From Canibacter sp052085365 (GTDB taxonomy: Bacteria > Actinomycetota > Actinomycetes > Actinomycetales > Microbacteriaceae): 22,813 nt of DNA. Every line of letters starts with the position of its first letter. Position 1 is the first letter of the stretch. Location of the stretch: assembly GCA_052085365.1 (NCBI GenBank), contig JBQDFP010000024.1, positions 1 to 22,813 of the forward strand, given 5' to 3'. Positions 1 through 7,876 of this stretch are shown one piece after another. The notes below the pieces were generated by a model that saw only the letters and a list, made by a program, of their open reading frames with translations, ran no database searches and was not told the origin of the DNA. The translations under genes and the position numbers were made by a program.

Positions 1-42
1 GGCCGAGGATCCATTCCTGGTTTCGGTTCTTCGAGAGGGTTC
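1..42 (-). other. Window edge, possible start of next downstream gene
   Basis: This short stretch lies just downstream of the permease stop on the minus strand. Read on that strand there is an ATG at 14-12 followed by Met-Asp-Pro-Arg-Pro to the window edge, with a purine-rich AGGA directly in front of it, which is too close for an ideal ribosome-binding site. An ATP-binding subunit is the partner expected next to an ABC-2 export permease, and none is visible elsewhere in the window, so it may begin here. Five codons are not enough to decide. Confidence 0.2.
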
Positions 43-921
43 TTAGAGTCGCTGGGCAAAAGTCCCCTCCAACCGGCGGAATACAAGCTGACCAATAAAC
101 AACGTTATGAGCGCGATCGCAAAGCCGATCGCAATAAAGATGCCGAGGTTGTCTGGGCGAGCGGAGTCAGGCGCAAGTGGCAGCCAGAAGCCGTCATGGA
201 AAAGCTCAACAGCTCCAGTCATCGGGTTCGACATATAGATGTTGTACAACCATTCAGGTGCACGCTTGTGCACCATTGTCCATGAATACAGCACTGGCGA
301 AGCCCAAGTTGAGAACATGAGAATCAAATCGACAATGTTGCGCGCATCACGATAGACAGCATTAATGGCGCCGAAGAAGAGGCCCAGCCCAAGAGCAAAA
401 GTCACAATTAGCGCCATACCGCCAAGGAAACCGAGGACCTGTAGCCACCCGATTGTCCATCCACACAGGAGGGCAACCACGAAAAGTAAAAGTGCCTGTG
501 GCAGAAAATGTATCAGGGCCACACCACAGGCTGCGACGGGAAAAAGCTCGCGAGGAAGATAGATCTTGCGCACCAGAGACTTATTGTCAGTGATGGCTGA
601 GGTCGTGTTTCGAAGTGTCTCGCTGAAGAGATTCACTGCGACGATGCCTGAAAAAAGATACACCGGGAACCAATCGATTCCACGATCTACACCGAGAATG
701 ACACCGATGACCAGGTAATACATGAGGAACTGGGCGCCTGGTCGAATATACGACCAGATCCAGCCCAGCACTGAACCGTAATAGCGGGTAGCGATGCCTT
801 TCCGCACCAAGAGTGACAGCAGATAGCGCTGCTTAAACAACACATCAGTGAGTCCGCGACTCTTACCTGGCGTGTCGTAGTCCGGATCCGTCCGGATGGC
901 TTCGATAGATGAACCGTTCAC
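43..921 (-). CDS. ABC-2 type polysaccharide export permease (Wzm/TagG-like)
   Basis: Integral membrane subunit of an ABC-2 exporter that would move a lipid-linked polysaccharide across the cytoplasmic membrane together with a separate ATPase. The 292-residue protein has the usual family length and layout: a basic cytoplasmic N-terminus (about 1-50) with FKQRYLLSLLVRK and a YGSVLGWIWSYIRP segment typical of this family, then about six hydrophobic membrane segments and a short basic tail. The start is a GTG with AGGA about 12 bases upstream, overlapping the end of the preceding gene, only 13 bases away. It is the last complete gene of the minus-strand operon. The partner ATPase is not visible and probably lies beyond base 1. 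The substrate is inferred from the neighbours. Confidence 0.88.
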   Translation of the reverse strand: MNGSSIEAIRTDPDYDTPGKSRGLTDVLFKQRYLLSLLVRKGIATRYYGSVLGWIWSYIRPGAQFLMYYLVIGVILGVDRGIDWFPVYLFSGIVAVNLFSETLRNTTSAITDNKSLVRKIYLPRELFPVAACGVALIHFLPQALLLFVVALLCGWTIGWLQVLGFLGGMALIVTFALGLGLFFGAINAVYRDARNIVDLILMFSTWASPVLYSWTMVHKRAPEWLYNIYMSNPMTGAVELFHDGFWLPLAPDSARPDNLGIFIAIGFAIALITLFIGQLVFRRLEGTFAQRL

Positions 922-934
922 AATGCTTACTATC

Positions 935-1384
935 CTACTGATTAGCGACCGTCATAGGTTTGAGGGCTTCGTGCCCACGCCACCAGTCCAACCAGTAGCT
1001 TAATGATAGGAGAGAATCGGGTAGCCAGTCGTTCCCGTCCAACGTGTTACCTGAGCGATATTGACGTTCAAGCTCTTCAGCNNNNNNNNNNNNNNNNNNN
1101 NNNNNNNNNNNNNNNNNNNNNNNNNNNNNNNNNNNNNNNNNNNNNNNNNNNNNNNNNNNNNNNNNNNNNNNNNNNNNNNNNGCACCGGCAAGGTCGCCAG
1201 CCCAAGCTGCGTTCTGCGGAAGCGAAGAGATTTCAGGAGGCGCACCAATTTGTGCGCCCGCACCAATGTAGACACCGTCCTCAACAACCGTTGGGCCGAG
1301 TAACACTGCGCCCGGTCCGATAGTGATGTCTTCACCGAGCTCTACACCTTCGCCGATAAAGGCGAGGTCACTGATTCGACTCAT
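935..1384 (-). CDS. Left-handed beta-helix (hexapeptide) acyltransferase, interrupted by assembly gap
   Basis: Probable sugar N-acetyltransferase (LpxA/WbpD type) acting on a nucleotide-linked amino sugar. The visible N-terminus carries hexapeptide-style periodicity: IGEGVELGEDITIGPGAVL, then GVYIGAGAQIGAPPE. The C-terminal 48 residues (from AEELERQY, with WLPDSLLSLSYWLDWW) read as a plausible helical tail. A 100-N placeholder removes the middle, where most coils of the beta-helix and the catalytic His should be. The two ends happen to stay in one frame, but the placeholder length is arbitrary, and I expect roughly 100 residues to be missing rather than 34. ATG start with AGAGGG 6 bases upstream. 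It starts 2 bases after the oxidoreductase stop, so the two are probably translated together. It fits the WbpD step of a 2,3-diacetamido-uronic acid pathway. Confidence 0.75.
   Translation of the reverse strand: MSRISDLAFIGEGVELGEDITIGPGAVLLGPTVVEDGVYIGAGAQIGAPPEISSLPQNAAWAGDLAGXXXXXXXXXXXXXXXXXXXXXXXXXXXXXXXXXXAEELERQYRSGNTLDGNDWLPDSLLSLSYWLDWWRGHEALKPMTVANQ
1082..1181. other. Scaffold gap of 100 N
   Basis: Exactly 100 undetermined bases inside the acyltransferase gene. A round 100 is the usual placeholder for a gap of unknown size, so coordinates across it are not physical distances. Short ORFs spanning the gap in other frames are artefacts of reading N codons. Confidence 0.98.
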
Positions 1385-1386
1385 TG

Positions 1387-2376
1387 TTAACCCTCTAGGA
1401 AAATCGTTCTACCAGTCTTGCCTGATTCGATTGCAGCCTCATCTACGCGCAGCACTTCGAGACCTTCCTTCAGACTGACATGGTTTGACCCAACGCCGAG
1501 GATCGCATCGCGGAAGGCTTCATGTTCACTCTTGAGCGGCTCGCGTTTTTCGAGGGCAAACCGTGTCACGGTGCCCTCGCTCACCCCCCGAAACGCGGTA
1601 ACCGCGTCCCAGGAACCCGTCGAGGTGCCATTCTCGTAGAACGTCAGATCAGCAGTTAGCGTGTCTGCGACCATTGTGCCTGCTTCACCGGTGACGATAG
1701 TTTTTCGTTCTTTGAAGGGCGTAAGCCAGTTCACAATGTGGTTGACCATAATGCCGTTCTCGAGCTTGCCGGTGATCGCCACCATGTCCTCATGGTCACG
1801 ACCTGACCGGTAAGTCGTTTGCGCGGCCACCGAAATATAGCGACTTTGAGCAAGCCAAGCGGTCAAATCAACGTCGTGGCTACCAAGGTCTTTGACGACT
1901 CCCACGTCTGCGATACGAGCAGGGAAGGGCCCCTGACGGCGGGTCTGGATTTGATAGACATCACCAAGTTCGCCGTTCTCAATACGTTCACGCAGTGCCA
2001 TGAGCGCCGGGTTGAAACGCTCAACATGGCCCACTGCGGCGGTAAGCCCTTGTGAATCAAAAGCCTCGACCAACGTGGTTGCAGCTTCTACCGAGTGAGC
2101 TACCGGCTTTTCGATGAGTGCATGAACGCCAGCTTCAGCGAGCTTCAGTCCAACTTCTTCATGAAACCGAGTTGGAACAGCGACGACTGCAGCGTCTATT
2201 CCGGCGGAGATAAGACCGTCAACCGAGTCAAAAATTGGGGTTGAGCCGGCGACATTATGCGGGTCACCCATAGGGTCAGCGAGGGCGACGAGTTCAGCAC
2301 CTTCCAACTCGCGAATAACCCGAGCATGATGCCGTCCCATCATGCCGAGCCCGATGAGGCCGTATCGAATGCTCAT
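1387..2376 (-). CDS. Gfo/Idh/MocA-family NAD(P)-dependent sugar oxidoreductase
   Basis: Cytosolic dehydrogenase of 329 residues. It has an N-terminal Rossmann fold (YGLIGLGMMGRHHARVI, residues 5-21), the family EKP motif (Lys90 as the likely catalytic lysine), GHVERFNPA, and a C-terminal half with VVKDLGSHDVDLTAWL, where the Asp and His are usually active-site residues. Full length for the family. I chose the ATG at 2376 over an upstream in-frame TTG at 2388, because GGAAG sits 5 bases before the ATG and the Rossmann fold starts right after it. Its neighbour is the hexapeptide acyltransferase, a pairing also seen for WbpB/WbpD, where the oxidoreductase oxidises C3 of UDP-GlcNAcA before transamination. 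The substrate is inferred from the other enzymes in the window; the family call is firm. Confidence 0.9.
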   Translation of the reverse strand: MSIRYGLIGLGMMGRHHARVIRELEGAELVALADPMGDPHNVAGSTPIFDSVDGLISAGIDAAVVAVPTRFHEEVGLKLAEAGVHALIEKPVAHSVEAATTLVEAFDSQGLTAAVGHVERFNPALMALRERIENGELGDVYQIQTRRQGPFPARIADVGVVKDLGSHDVDLTAWLAQSRYISVAAQTTYRSGRDHEDMVAITGKLENGIMVNHIVNWLTPFKERKTIVTGEAGTMVADTLTADLTFYENGTSTGSWDAVTAFRGVSEGTVTRFALEKREPLKSEHEAFRDAILGVGSNHVSLKEGLEVLRVDEAAIESGKTGRTIFLEG

Positions 2377-2404
2377 ATTCACTTCCAATCTCGTTGCTAT
2401 TCAG

Positions 2405-2428
2405 TCTACGGTTCAAAGGTTACGTAGA
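2405..2428 (-). repeat. Small inverted repeat between DUF6541 gene and oxidoreductase
   Basis: TCTACG at 2405-2410 is mirrored by CGTAGA at 2423-2428 around a 12-base loop, in the 69-base space between the DUF6541 stop and the oxidoreductase start. There is no run of T after it on the minus strand, so it is not a clear terminator. It could be a weak hairpin that tunes the downstream three genes, or chance. Confidence 0.25.
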
Positions 2429-2445
2429 GGTAGATTCGGTCGCGC

Positions 2446-4545
2446 TCAGCAGCCAGTGACTTGATAAAGAGCCGCATCACCTTCGTGATCTGTCTCCGTA
2501 AGGACTGGAGACTGATCAAGGCGGAGCATGCCTGGATAATCTTCAAAGTACATTAAGGAATCGCGAGGAATCATTTCATCATCGACTTCACCGGGTGTTG
2601 GCCATTTTGGTTCCTCTGTAAAATCATCCCCTTCGGCTTCTTGATTTGGGGCACTTTCGGGGGCATCCGGATCATTGCCAGTGCTGACAAGCACTCCTGC
2701 TTCTTTCAGCTCTTCGAGGGTTTCTTCGCTCCTTGTGTCATAGTGATCAAGACCGAAATCTAGCATGTAAGTCACATCGAGTCTCTCGAGCAAACTGCAT
2801 GCTTCTGCCGTGTCGAGATTGGTGAAATCGTGCGCTAGTTCACGCGTGTCAGCTGTTACTTCGTTACGGAGATGGGCAAATAATGGCCTTCGATTGGAGA
2901 AAGCCTCTACAAGACTCGTCCCAGTCCAAGGTATGCCAGCGATCACCGCACTTTCAGGCACCTCGTCTGTAATACGTGAAAGCAGCGCTCGTTCATCTGC
3001 TGACAAGAGCCTCTCATTGGTTTCGTTATCGAACATGTGACGAACCTTGTCAATTTCTTGACCGAGGGCGCCACCTCGAGTTGCTGTGAGTACAACAACG
3101 AATACAAGAGCAACGGCAATGAATGCACGGAGAGGCCGTCGGGGAAGTCGCGATTGGGCCCCTTCGCTTACAAGTTCAAGTACCCAAGAGAACGCAATTG
3201 ACGCGAGTGGTATTGCAAAGATCGGCACAAGCGCTGAAAGGCGGTGCGCATCGTTATACCACAGCCCGGTTAGCGTCGTACGAACGGGGTCGGAAAATGA
3301 CGCAGCCACTACGTAAAGTCCGCCGCTTAAGAGCCAGGACGCTATAAGCCAGCGATGACGTTGACGCACAATGGTTAAAGCAACGCCAGCGAGTGTGAGA
3401 ACCGTTAATGGGAGTGCGCGTGTGTCAGTGAGTACAGTGTTCGAGATGAACTGAGTGATTGCCTGAACGAGACTCGTGTTATATGTTCGCTCGTTATCGC
3501 CAGTCGTAATGTTGAGCCAAATCACGGGGATGGCAATTAGCGGCAACGCTAAGAGAAGTACTCGCAGCCCTCGGTGACGTACCGTCTTTCTTCGCGATGC
3601 GGCAGTAGCGAGCGCACGAAGGAGCAGCGGGAGCGCAAAGACTAGCGTCGCCATGAGTGCGTTGGGGTGCGCTAAAGTCGCAGCACCGAGCGCTCCGAAG
3701 GTTGTCAACCACGCAGCAGAAACGGTGGAATTTGCGCGCAAAAAATCATGGCGGAGCGCGAGGTGCGCAAAGCCTAGTGCGATAGGTAGCAGTGCTGTAG
3801 ACAGGAAATTCGGGTAGAGAATTCCCCAGCTCAATATATGAAGAGGAAACGTTGGAAACACAGTAACCATGGCTGCAACCGCAAGCTGGTTTACAGGACG
3901 GCCTTTAGTGAAAGGAGCCGAAAAAAACAGCATCGAGACCGGCCAGACGATGGCTCCAACCACAAACGTCAGTGCGTTCGTTGCAACTAGAACGCTCGCG
4001 CCACTGAGCTGAACTATAAGAGCAACAGTGGCGTGCCACAGCGTGGGATAGAACGAAGAACTTGTGCTGTCGATCGCAGTGAGATTAAGCGCGAACGGAG
4101 AGGAGTTTCCTGTCTCGAGAATCCTTGCGACTGCGTTGAGATGAAATACGTTATCGAACGACTGTGAAAACGCGTCTGGCGCCCCAATTGCTGAACGAAG
4201 CAAAAGTGCAATAAGTGCGGCTGAGAGTAGAACGGGGACCAATGCGCGTAGCGCTTCAGGCCACCAAGCGACCGGTGCATCTGTGCGTCGTGTGATCAAG
4301 GGGCGGAGTGCAAATATGAGCCCGCCGATAACTGCAGATACGGCGACTACGAGCCATACGTTCCAACTGGACCGGAGGGCTCCAGCGGCGATACTTGCAA
4401 CCGCGATGTTGAGGAACGACGCAGCAATCGCACCAGCCCAAAACGTGATGCCTCGCAGGCGTAGTCCCCAAGCAATCAGGGTGCCGGGGGCGACGGAGAG
4501 AGCAAGTGCGACGATTGCCGCCGGTGCCATAGAAAGCCAGATCAT
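2446..4545 (-). CDS. DUF6541-family large multi-pass membrane protein
   Basis: A 699-residue protein, hydrophobic from residue 1 (MIWLSMAPAAIVALALSVAPG) over about 480 residues with roughly 12-14 membrane segments, followed by a soluble extracytoplasmic C-terminal region of about 200 residues. That region includes AVIAGIPWTGTSLVEAFSNRRPLF and an acidic, low-complexity stretch (NDPDAPESAPNQEAEGDDF). The architecture resembles GT-C fold membrane glycosyltransferases, and the actinobacterial DUF6541 family is usually found beside family-2 glycosyltransferases and DUF2304, as here. A membrane transferase using a polyprenyl-phosphate sugar is therefore a fair inference, but no catalytic motif is proven. 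The ATG overlaps the DUF2304 stop by 4 bases (ATGA), so translation is coupled. Confidence 0.8.
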   Translation of the reverse strand: MIWLSMAPAAIVALALSVAPGTLIAWGLRLRGITFWAGAIAASFLNIAVASIAAGALRSSWNVWLVVAVSAVIGGLIFALRPLITRRTDAPVAWWPEALRALVPVLLSAALIALLLRSAIGAPDAFSQSFDNVFHLNAVARILETGNSSPFALNLTAIDSTSSSFYPTLWHATVALIVQLSGASVLVATNALTFVVGAIVWPVSMLFFSAPFTKGRPVNQLAVAAMVTVFPTFPLHILSWGILYPNFLSTALLPIALGFAHLALRHDFLRANSTVSAAWLTTFGALGAATLAHPNALMATLVFALPLLLRALATAASRRKTVRHRGLRVLLLALPLIAIPVIWLNITTGDNERTYNTSLVQAITQFISNTVLTDTRALPLTVLTLAGVALTIVRQRHRWLIASWLLSGGLYVVAASFSDPVRTTLTGLWYNDAHRLSALVPIFAIPLASIAFSWVLELVSEGAQSRLPRRPLRAFIAVALVFVVVLTATRGGALGQEIDKVRHMFDNETNERLLSADERALLSRITDEVPESAVIAGIPWTGTSLVEAFSNRRPLFAHLRNEVTADTRELAHDFTNLDTAEACSLLERLDVTYMLDFGLDHYDTRSEETLEELKEAGVLVSTGNDPDAPESAPNQEAEGDDFTEEPKWPTPGEVDDEMIPRDSLMYFEDYPGMLRLDQSPVLTETDHEGDAALYQVTGC

Positions 4546-4922
4546 GCTTGAGTATTTGGCTTCGTAGTTGACTGTCGCAGCTCGTCAGCTTCCTGGCGTC
4601 GTGCTTCGTTGAGTGCGACTGAGCGGGCAAGCTGCGTAACACGTGCGTCACTCCGTGCCTTTGCACGAATCACGGCGACCGCAAACAGCATGCCGATGAC
4701 GATAAATCCGTAGAGGAGTAGATCTGTTCCACGGCCGACGCCAAAGAAGTTTGCGATGACCGTCAACATGTTCGGGAAGATTATTGCGAGCACAGCTGCG
4801 ACGATGAACAGGAGCGCAAGAAGACGCTTCATCGCGAGAGACTTGTCGCTTCGCAGAGAACGAAGCGCAAATATCGTGACGCCAATGATTGCGATGACTA
4901 GGAGAAATTGAAACCAGAACAT
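4542..4922 (-). CDS. DUF2304 domain-containing small membrane protein
   Basis: A 126-residue protein with three hydrophobic segments (about residues 3-20, 34-60 and 68-86) and a charged, helical C-terminal tail rich in Arg, Glu and Ala (RSDARVTQLARSVALNEARR). This matches the DUF2304 family, which almost always sits next to a dolichol-phosphate-mannose-synthase-like glycosyltransferase. The role is unknown; a membrane partner that docks the glycosyltransferase product is a common guess. It begins 7 bases after the glycosyltransferase stop and overlaps the next gene by 4 bases, so the three genes form one translation unit. Confidence 0.85.
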   Translation of the reverse strand: MFWFQFLLVIAIIGVTIFALRSLRSDKSLAMKRLLALLFIVAAVLAIIFPNMLTVIANFFGVGRGTDLLLYGFIVIGMLFAVAVIRAKARSDARVTQLARSVALNEARRQEADELRQSTTKPNTQA

Positions 4923-4929
4923 GATGCGC

Positions 4930-5646
4930 CTACCGAATCACTAAGTCGATCAAGATATTGATGGAGTTTAGGAGAGACTGGCCTTTGGCTTTTGAATAGT
5001 CCGTGTAAATCACTTCGACGGGCTGCTCCGCCCAGGGGAGCCGAGTGCGCCCTAATTGCACCACGATTTCAGTGCCGTGCGCCATGCGGTCCTGTTTGAG
5101 GTAAATTCTGCGTAGCGCGTCCTCGCGGATAACACGAAGACCATTGTGTGCATCGGTTAGCTTCATATGCGTACCGAGGTTCGTCGCCCAGACTGCAGTT
5201 TTCAGCACGACCTTTTTGAGGAAGCCAGGCTTTGTTCGGTCGTCGAGAAAACGTGAGCCAACAACAATCGCAAAGTCTTCGTTGTGAGCGCGATCAAGCA
5301 TAATTTCAGCGTCTTCAACTCGGTGTTGGCCGTCGGCGTCAAAGGTGACGACGAATTCGGCGCCACGTTCCAGCGCGTAGTCAAAGCCCGTTTGAAGAGC
5401 AGCACCTTGTCCGAGGTTGATGGGGTGTCGCACAATTTGAGCACCGGCCGCTCGAGCCAGTTCACCTGAACCATCGTGAGAGCCGTCATCGATACAAACT
5501 ATGTTTGCAAATTTTGTGCCGAGGTCACGGACAACATCACCGATCACCACAGCCTCGTTGAACAGTGGAATTACTACCCACGTATTAGGATGACGTGCGT
5601 CGGCTCCAGTGGGAGATAAAGGCGCAGTGCTGCTCATGCTGTCCAT
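4930..5646 (-). CDS. Glycosyltransferase family 2 (DPM1-like)
   Basis: A 238-residue GT-A fold enzyme without membrane segments. Motifs seen: VVIPLFNEAVVIGDVV near the N-terminus, CIDDGSHDGS for the nucleotide site, and VTFDADGQH, whose Asp-Ala-Asp is the metal-binding DXD motif. The layout matches polyprenyl-phosphate mannose or glucose synthases, which charge the lipid carrier with one sugar at the inner face of the membrane. With DUF2304 and DUF6541 downstream it probably supplies a lipid-linked sugar donor. First gene of the minus-strand operon. Two in-frame ATGs exist: GAGAAG touches the first (5646) but lies 9 bases before the second (5637), so the true start may be the shorter one. Confidence 0.88.
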   Translation of the reverse strand: MDSMSSTAPLSPTGADARHPNTWVVIPLFNEAVVIGDVVRDLGTKFANIVCIDDGSHDGSGELARAAGAQIVRHPINLGQGAALQTGFDYALERGAEFVVTFDADGQHRVEDAEIMLDRAHNEDFAIVVGSRFLDDRTKPGFLKKVVLKTAVWATNLGTHMKLTDAHNGLRVIREDALRRIYLKQDRMAHGTEIVVQLGRTRLPWAEQPVEVIYTDYSKAKGQSLLNSINILIDLVIR

Positions 5647-5684
5647 CTTCTCAAATGTTTGCTGAGGCCGACGTCAGACTAGTA

Positions 5685-5713
5685 ATAAAAAAAAGAACTA
5701 CCTTTACGGTCAA
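5685..5713 (-). promoter_or_regulatory. Candidate promoter for the minus-strand operon
   Basis: On the minus strand TTGACC (5713-5708) is a good -35 hexamer, followed after 17 bases by TTTTAT (5690-5685), or after 18 by TTTATT, inside an A/T tract. This would start transcription about 30-40 bases before the glycosyltransferase ATG. The hexamer lies in the loop of an inverted repeat (5700-5722), so a protein bound there would cover it. Confidence 0.45.
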
Positions 5714-5722
5714 GTAAAAGGT
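5700..5722. promoter_or_regulatory. Inverted repeat in the divergent intergenic region (operator or hairpin)
   Basis: ACCTTTAC at 5700-5707 pairs with GTAAAAGGT at 5714-5722 (one bulged base) around the six bases GGTCAA. It lies between two divergent transcription units and overlaps the predicted -35 of the leftward promoter, which is a typical operator position. No regulator gene is visible in the window. Confidence 0.4.
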
Positions 5723-5741
5723 TAGACTCGGGAGCTAGTTA

Positions 5742-5747
5742 TATATT
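5742..5747 (+). promoter_or_regulatory. Candidate -10 element for the LGFP gene
   Basis: TATATT at 5742-5747, in the A/T-rich run from 5739 to 5750, is the best -10 candidate before the GTG at 5797. No convincing -35 is found at the usual distance; TTAGAC at 5722-5727 is 14 bases away. The leader would be about 40 bases with a strong ribosome-binding site (GGGGAGGGG, 5783-5791). Confidence 0.35.
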
Positions 5748-5796
5748 TTTGTGGTTTTGGCAGCTCAAAGCGGCTGCTCTTGGGGGAGGGGACTCC

Positions 5797-7857
5797 GTGC
5801 GCAAGTCGCAGCTTTCCAAAAATCGGACTCGTCGAGGTGGTCGAGTAGTTCGATGGTACGCCGCCACGATGTCAATTTTGGCATTGACCTTCGGCGTGTT
5901 GGTTTCGCAACCAACCGCTGCGGAGGCAGCAAATATTACTGACGGGTTCGATCACACGAATATTGTGAGCGACAGTAACTTTTATAACGGTCAGGCAATG
6001 TCAGCGTCACAGGTGCAGTCGTTCCTCAACGCTCGGGTTGCTCGATGCACGATCGGTGACTCCGGACGTAAAGCCGGCTCAAAGACCGCCAACGGTAACA
6101 CTATTGCTTCAAAGTGCCTCAAAGATCTAAAAGTGACGACGAAGTCGATGTCTTCCGACAGTAACTGTGGCGCATACACAGGCAAATCAAACGAGACAGC
6201 TGCACAGATCATTCAAAAAGTCGGAAAAGCCTGTGGCATCAGCCAGCGTGTGCTGTTGGTCATGCTCGAAAAAGAACAGTCACTCATCACTGATACTTGG
6301 CCAACAACGCGTATGTATAACTACGCAATGGGCTGGGCTTGCCCCGACAGTGGTCCAGGAAACTCAGCAAACTGTGACCCAAGTGCAGCCAACTTCTTTA
6401 CTCAGGTGTATAAGTCTGCTTGGCAGCTTAAGGTTTACTTGAATAACCCCAATAGCTTTAACTACAAAGCGGGTGTGAACAATAAAGTTCAGTGGCACCC
6501 GAATTCAAGCTGTGGCACTTCAACGTTCAAGATTAAAAACAATGCTACGGCAGCGCTTTACATTTACACTCCGTACCGACCCAACTCCGCGGCACTCAAA
6601 GCCGGCTGGGGCACAGGAGACAGCTGTTCTACATACGGCAACCGAAACTTCTATAACTTCTGGAAGTCATGGTTCGGAAATCCAAAAACAGGTGTCGCCG
6701 TAGACGGAGCGATCGCAGCGTATGCCTCAGGTCTAGAAAACGCGTTCGGTACAGCTCAAAAAGCAGCTGTAACTTACACGGGCAATGGCGGCGGAGTTAT
6801 CCAAGAGTTCACTAAGGTGTATATCTTCAAACCCAAGAACGGCAAAATCAGCCACATGAGCAAAACCAGCCCGTTGTGGAAAGCCTTGAACACAGCAGGC
6901 GGGGTGAACGGAGCCTGGGGTTGGCCCATTGAACCTGCTAAATCTCAAGGTGCCGGGCTCAGCACAATGAAGTTCACGAATGGATACCTCGGTGAAAAAG
7001 GAGGTGAAGCTCACTTTGTCCCATCTTCATTGTCGACCTACTGGTTGCCAAAACTGGGAACTCTCGGGTACCCAACCGCGACAGCGGTGACGGCAAACAA
7101 GGCCACGCATCAGGCATTCGAAAAGAGTCTCCTTGTGGTAGGCAGTGACAAGTCAGTGCGAGTGGTAGATCCGGATTTCTCCAATGCATGGCTGAAAGCT
7201 GGTGGCGTAAAGAGCGCGCTCGGAACGCCAAAGACAGCCAACGGAAAAGCCGTAGGTAAGGGAAAAATATATGAACTTACGCTTTCGAACATGTTCCGTA
7301 GCCCGAGTGGAACGATTGCAACAGCTCCAACAGGCAGGTTTTTAAATGCCTATATGGCAAACGGCGGACCGGCGGACTCAACATTTGGCTGGCCGACTGC
7401 TTCGTCGGAATGTGAACTACCCGGTGAAGGATGCGCAATCCCAGTCGAAAAGGGTGTTGGTCTATGGTCTCCCTCAACAGGTATCGTGCTCACCGACAAA
7501 GCCATCTTCAATGCATGGAAACCGCAGGCCGGTTCCCTCGGGTACCCCTCAGCTGCGCCAAAAGCGTTGGGAAGCGGCAAGACGCAAGTATTCAACGGCG
7601 GAGAAATGTTTACTAGCTCGAGAGGAACCTATTTCCTAGGTAAAGGGACACTGCTAGACGAATACAAGTCTCGAGGTGGCGCTACGGGGTCTCTCGGATT
7701 CCCGATCAGCAACTCGTCATGTACAGGTAACACATGCTCAGCATCGTTCGTTGGGGGCAGCCTCGTGGTAGACCCGGTTCGTGGCGTTCAAGTCACTCCA
7801 CCCGGAACCAACCCCAGTACATCATCCGATAGCAACGTTGAACGCTTGAAGCCGTAA
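5797..7857 (+). CDS. Secreted LGFP-repeat surface protein with lysozyme-like N-terminal domain
   Basis: A 686-residue exported protein. The GTG at 5797 is preferred over an in-frame TTG at 5749 because GGAGG lies 7 bases upstream and a signal peptide follows: basic n-region (RKSQLSKNRTRRGGR), hydrophobic core, cleavage near PTAAEA, about residue 44. Residues about 45-310 form a Cys-containing domain with VLLVMLEKEQSLIT, YNYAMGWACPDSG and FFTQVYKSAWQL, which looks like a lysozyme-type helical fold with a Glu that could be catalytic; I infer this and do not prove it. Residues about 330-670 hold about six LGFP-type repeats (for example GAWGWPIEP, TLGYPTAT, STFGWPTASSECE, SLGYPSAAP, GSLGFPISNSSC). 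In corynebacteria LGFP repeats are thought to anchor proteins to the envelope. A CWB2 gene follows after 19 bases, probably in the same transcript. Confidence 0.85.
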   Translation: MRKSQLSKNRTRRGGRVVRWYAATMSILALTFGVLVSQPTAAEAANITDGFDHTNIVSDSNFYNGQAMSASQVQSFLNARVARCTIGDSGRKAGSKTANGNTIASKCLKDLKVTTKSMSSDSNCGAYTGKSNETAAQIIQKVGKACGISQRVLLVMLEKEQSLITDTWPTTRMYNYAMGWACPDSGPGNSANCDPSAANFFTQVYKSAWQLKVYLNNPNSFNYKAGVNNKVQWHPNSSCGTSTFKIKNNATAALYIYTPYRPNSAALKAGWGTGDSCSTYGNRNFYNFWKSWFGNPKTGVAVDGAIAAYASGLENAFGTAQKAAVTYTGNGGGVIQEFTKVYIFKPKNGKISHMSKTSPLWKALNTAGGVNGAWGWPIEPAKSQGAGLSTMKFTNGYLGEKGGEAHFVPSSLSTYWLPKLGTLGYPTATAVTANKATHQAFEKSLLVVGSDKSVRVVDPDFSNAWLKAGGVKSALGTPKTANGKAVGKGKIYELTLSNMFRSPSGTIATAPTGRFLNAYMANGGPADSTFGWPTASSECELPGEGCAIPVEKGVGLWSPSTGIVLTDKAIFNAWKPQAGSLGYPSAAPKALGSGKTQVFNGGEMFTSSRGTYFLGKGTLLDEYKSRGGATGSLGFPISNSSCTGNTCSASFVGGSLVVDPVRGVQVTPPGTNPSTSSDSNVERLKP

Positions 7858-7876
7858 CTTCAAGTTAGGGAAAGTC

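Noticed and set aside
1000..1335. Alternative frames spanning the N gap
   Set aside because: They exist only because N codons are read as open; the acyltransferase frame has hexapeptide motifs and a proper start.
5749..5796. Upstream TTG start of the LGFP protein
   Set aside because: It lies just behind the -10 candidate, has no ribosome-binding site, and would put 16 unlike residues before the signal peptide; GTG at 5797 has a strong site.
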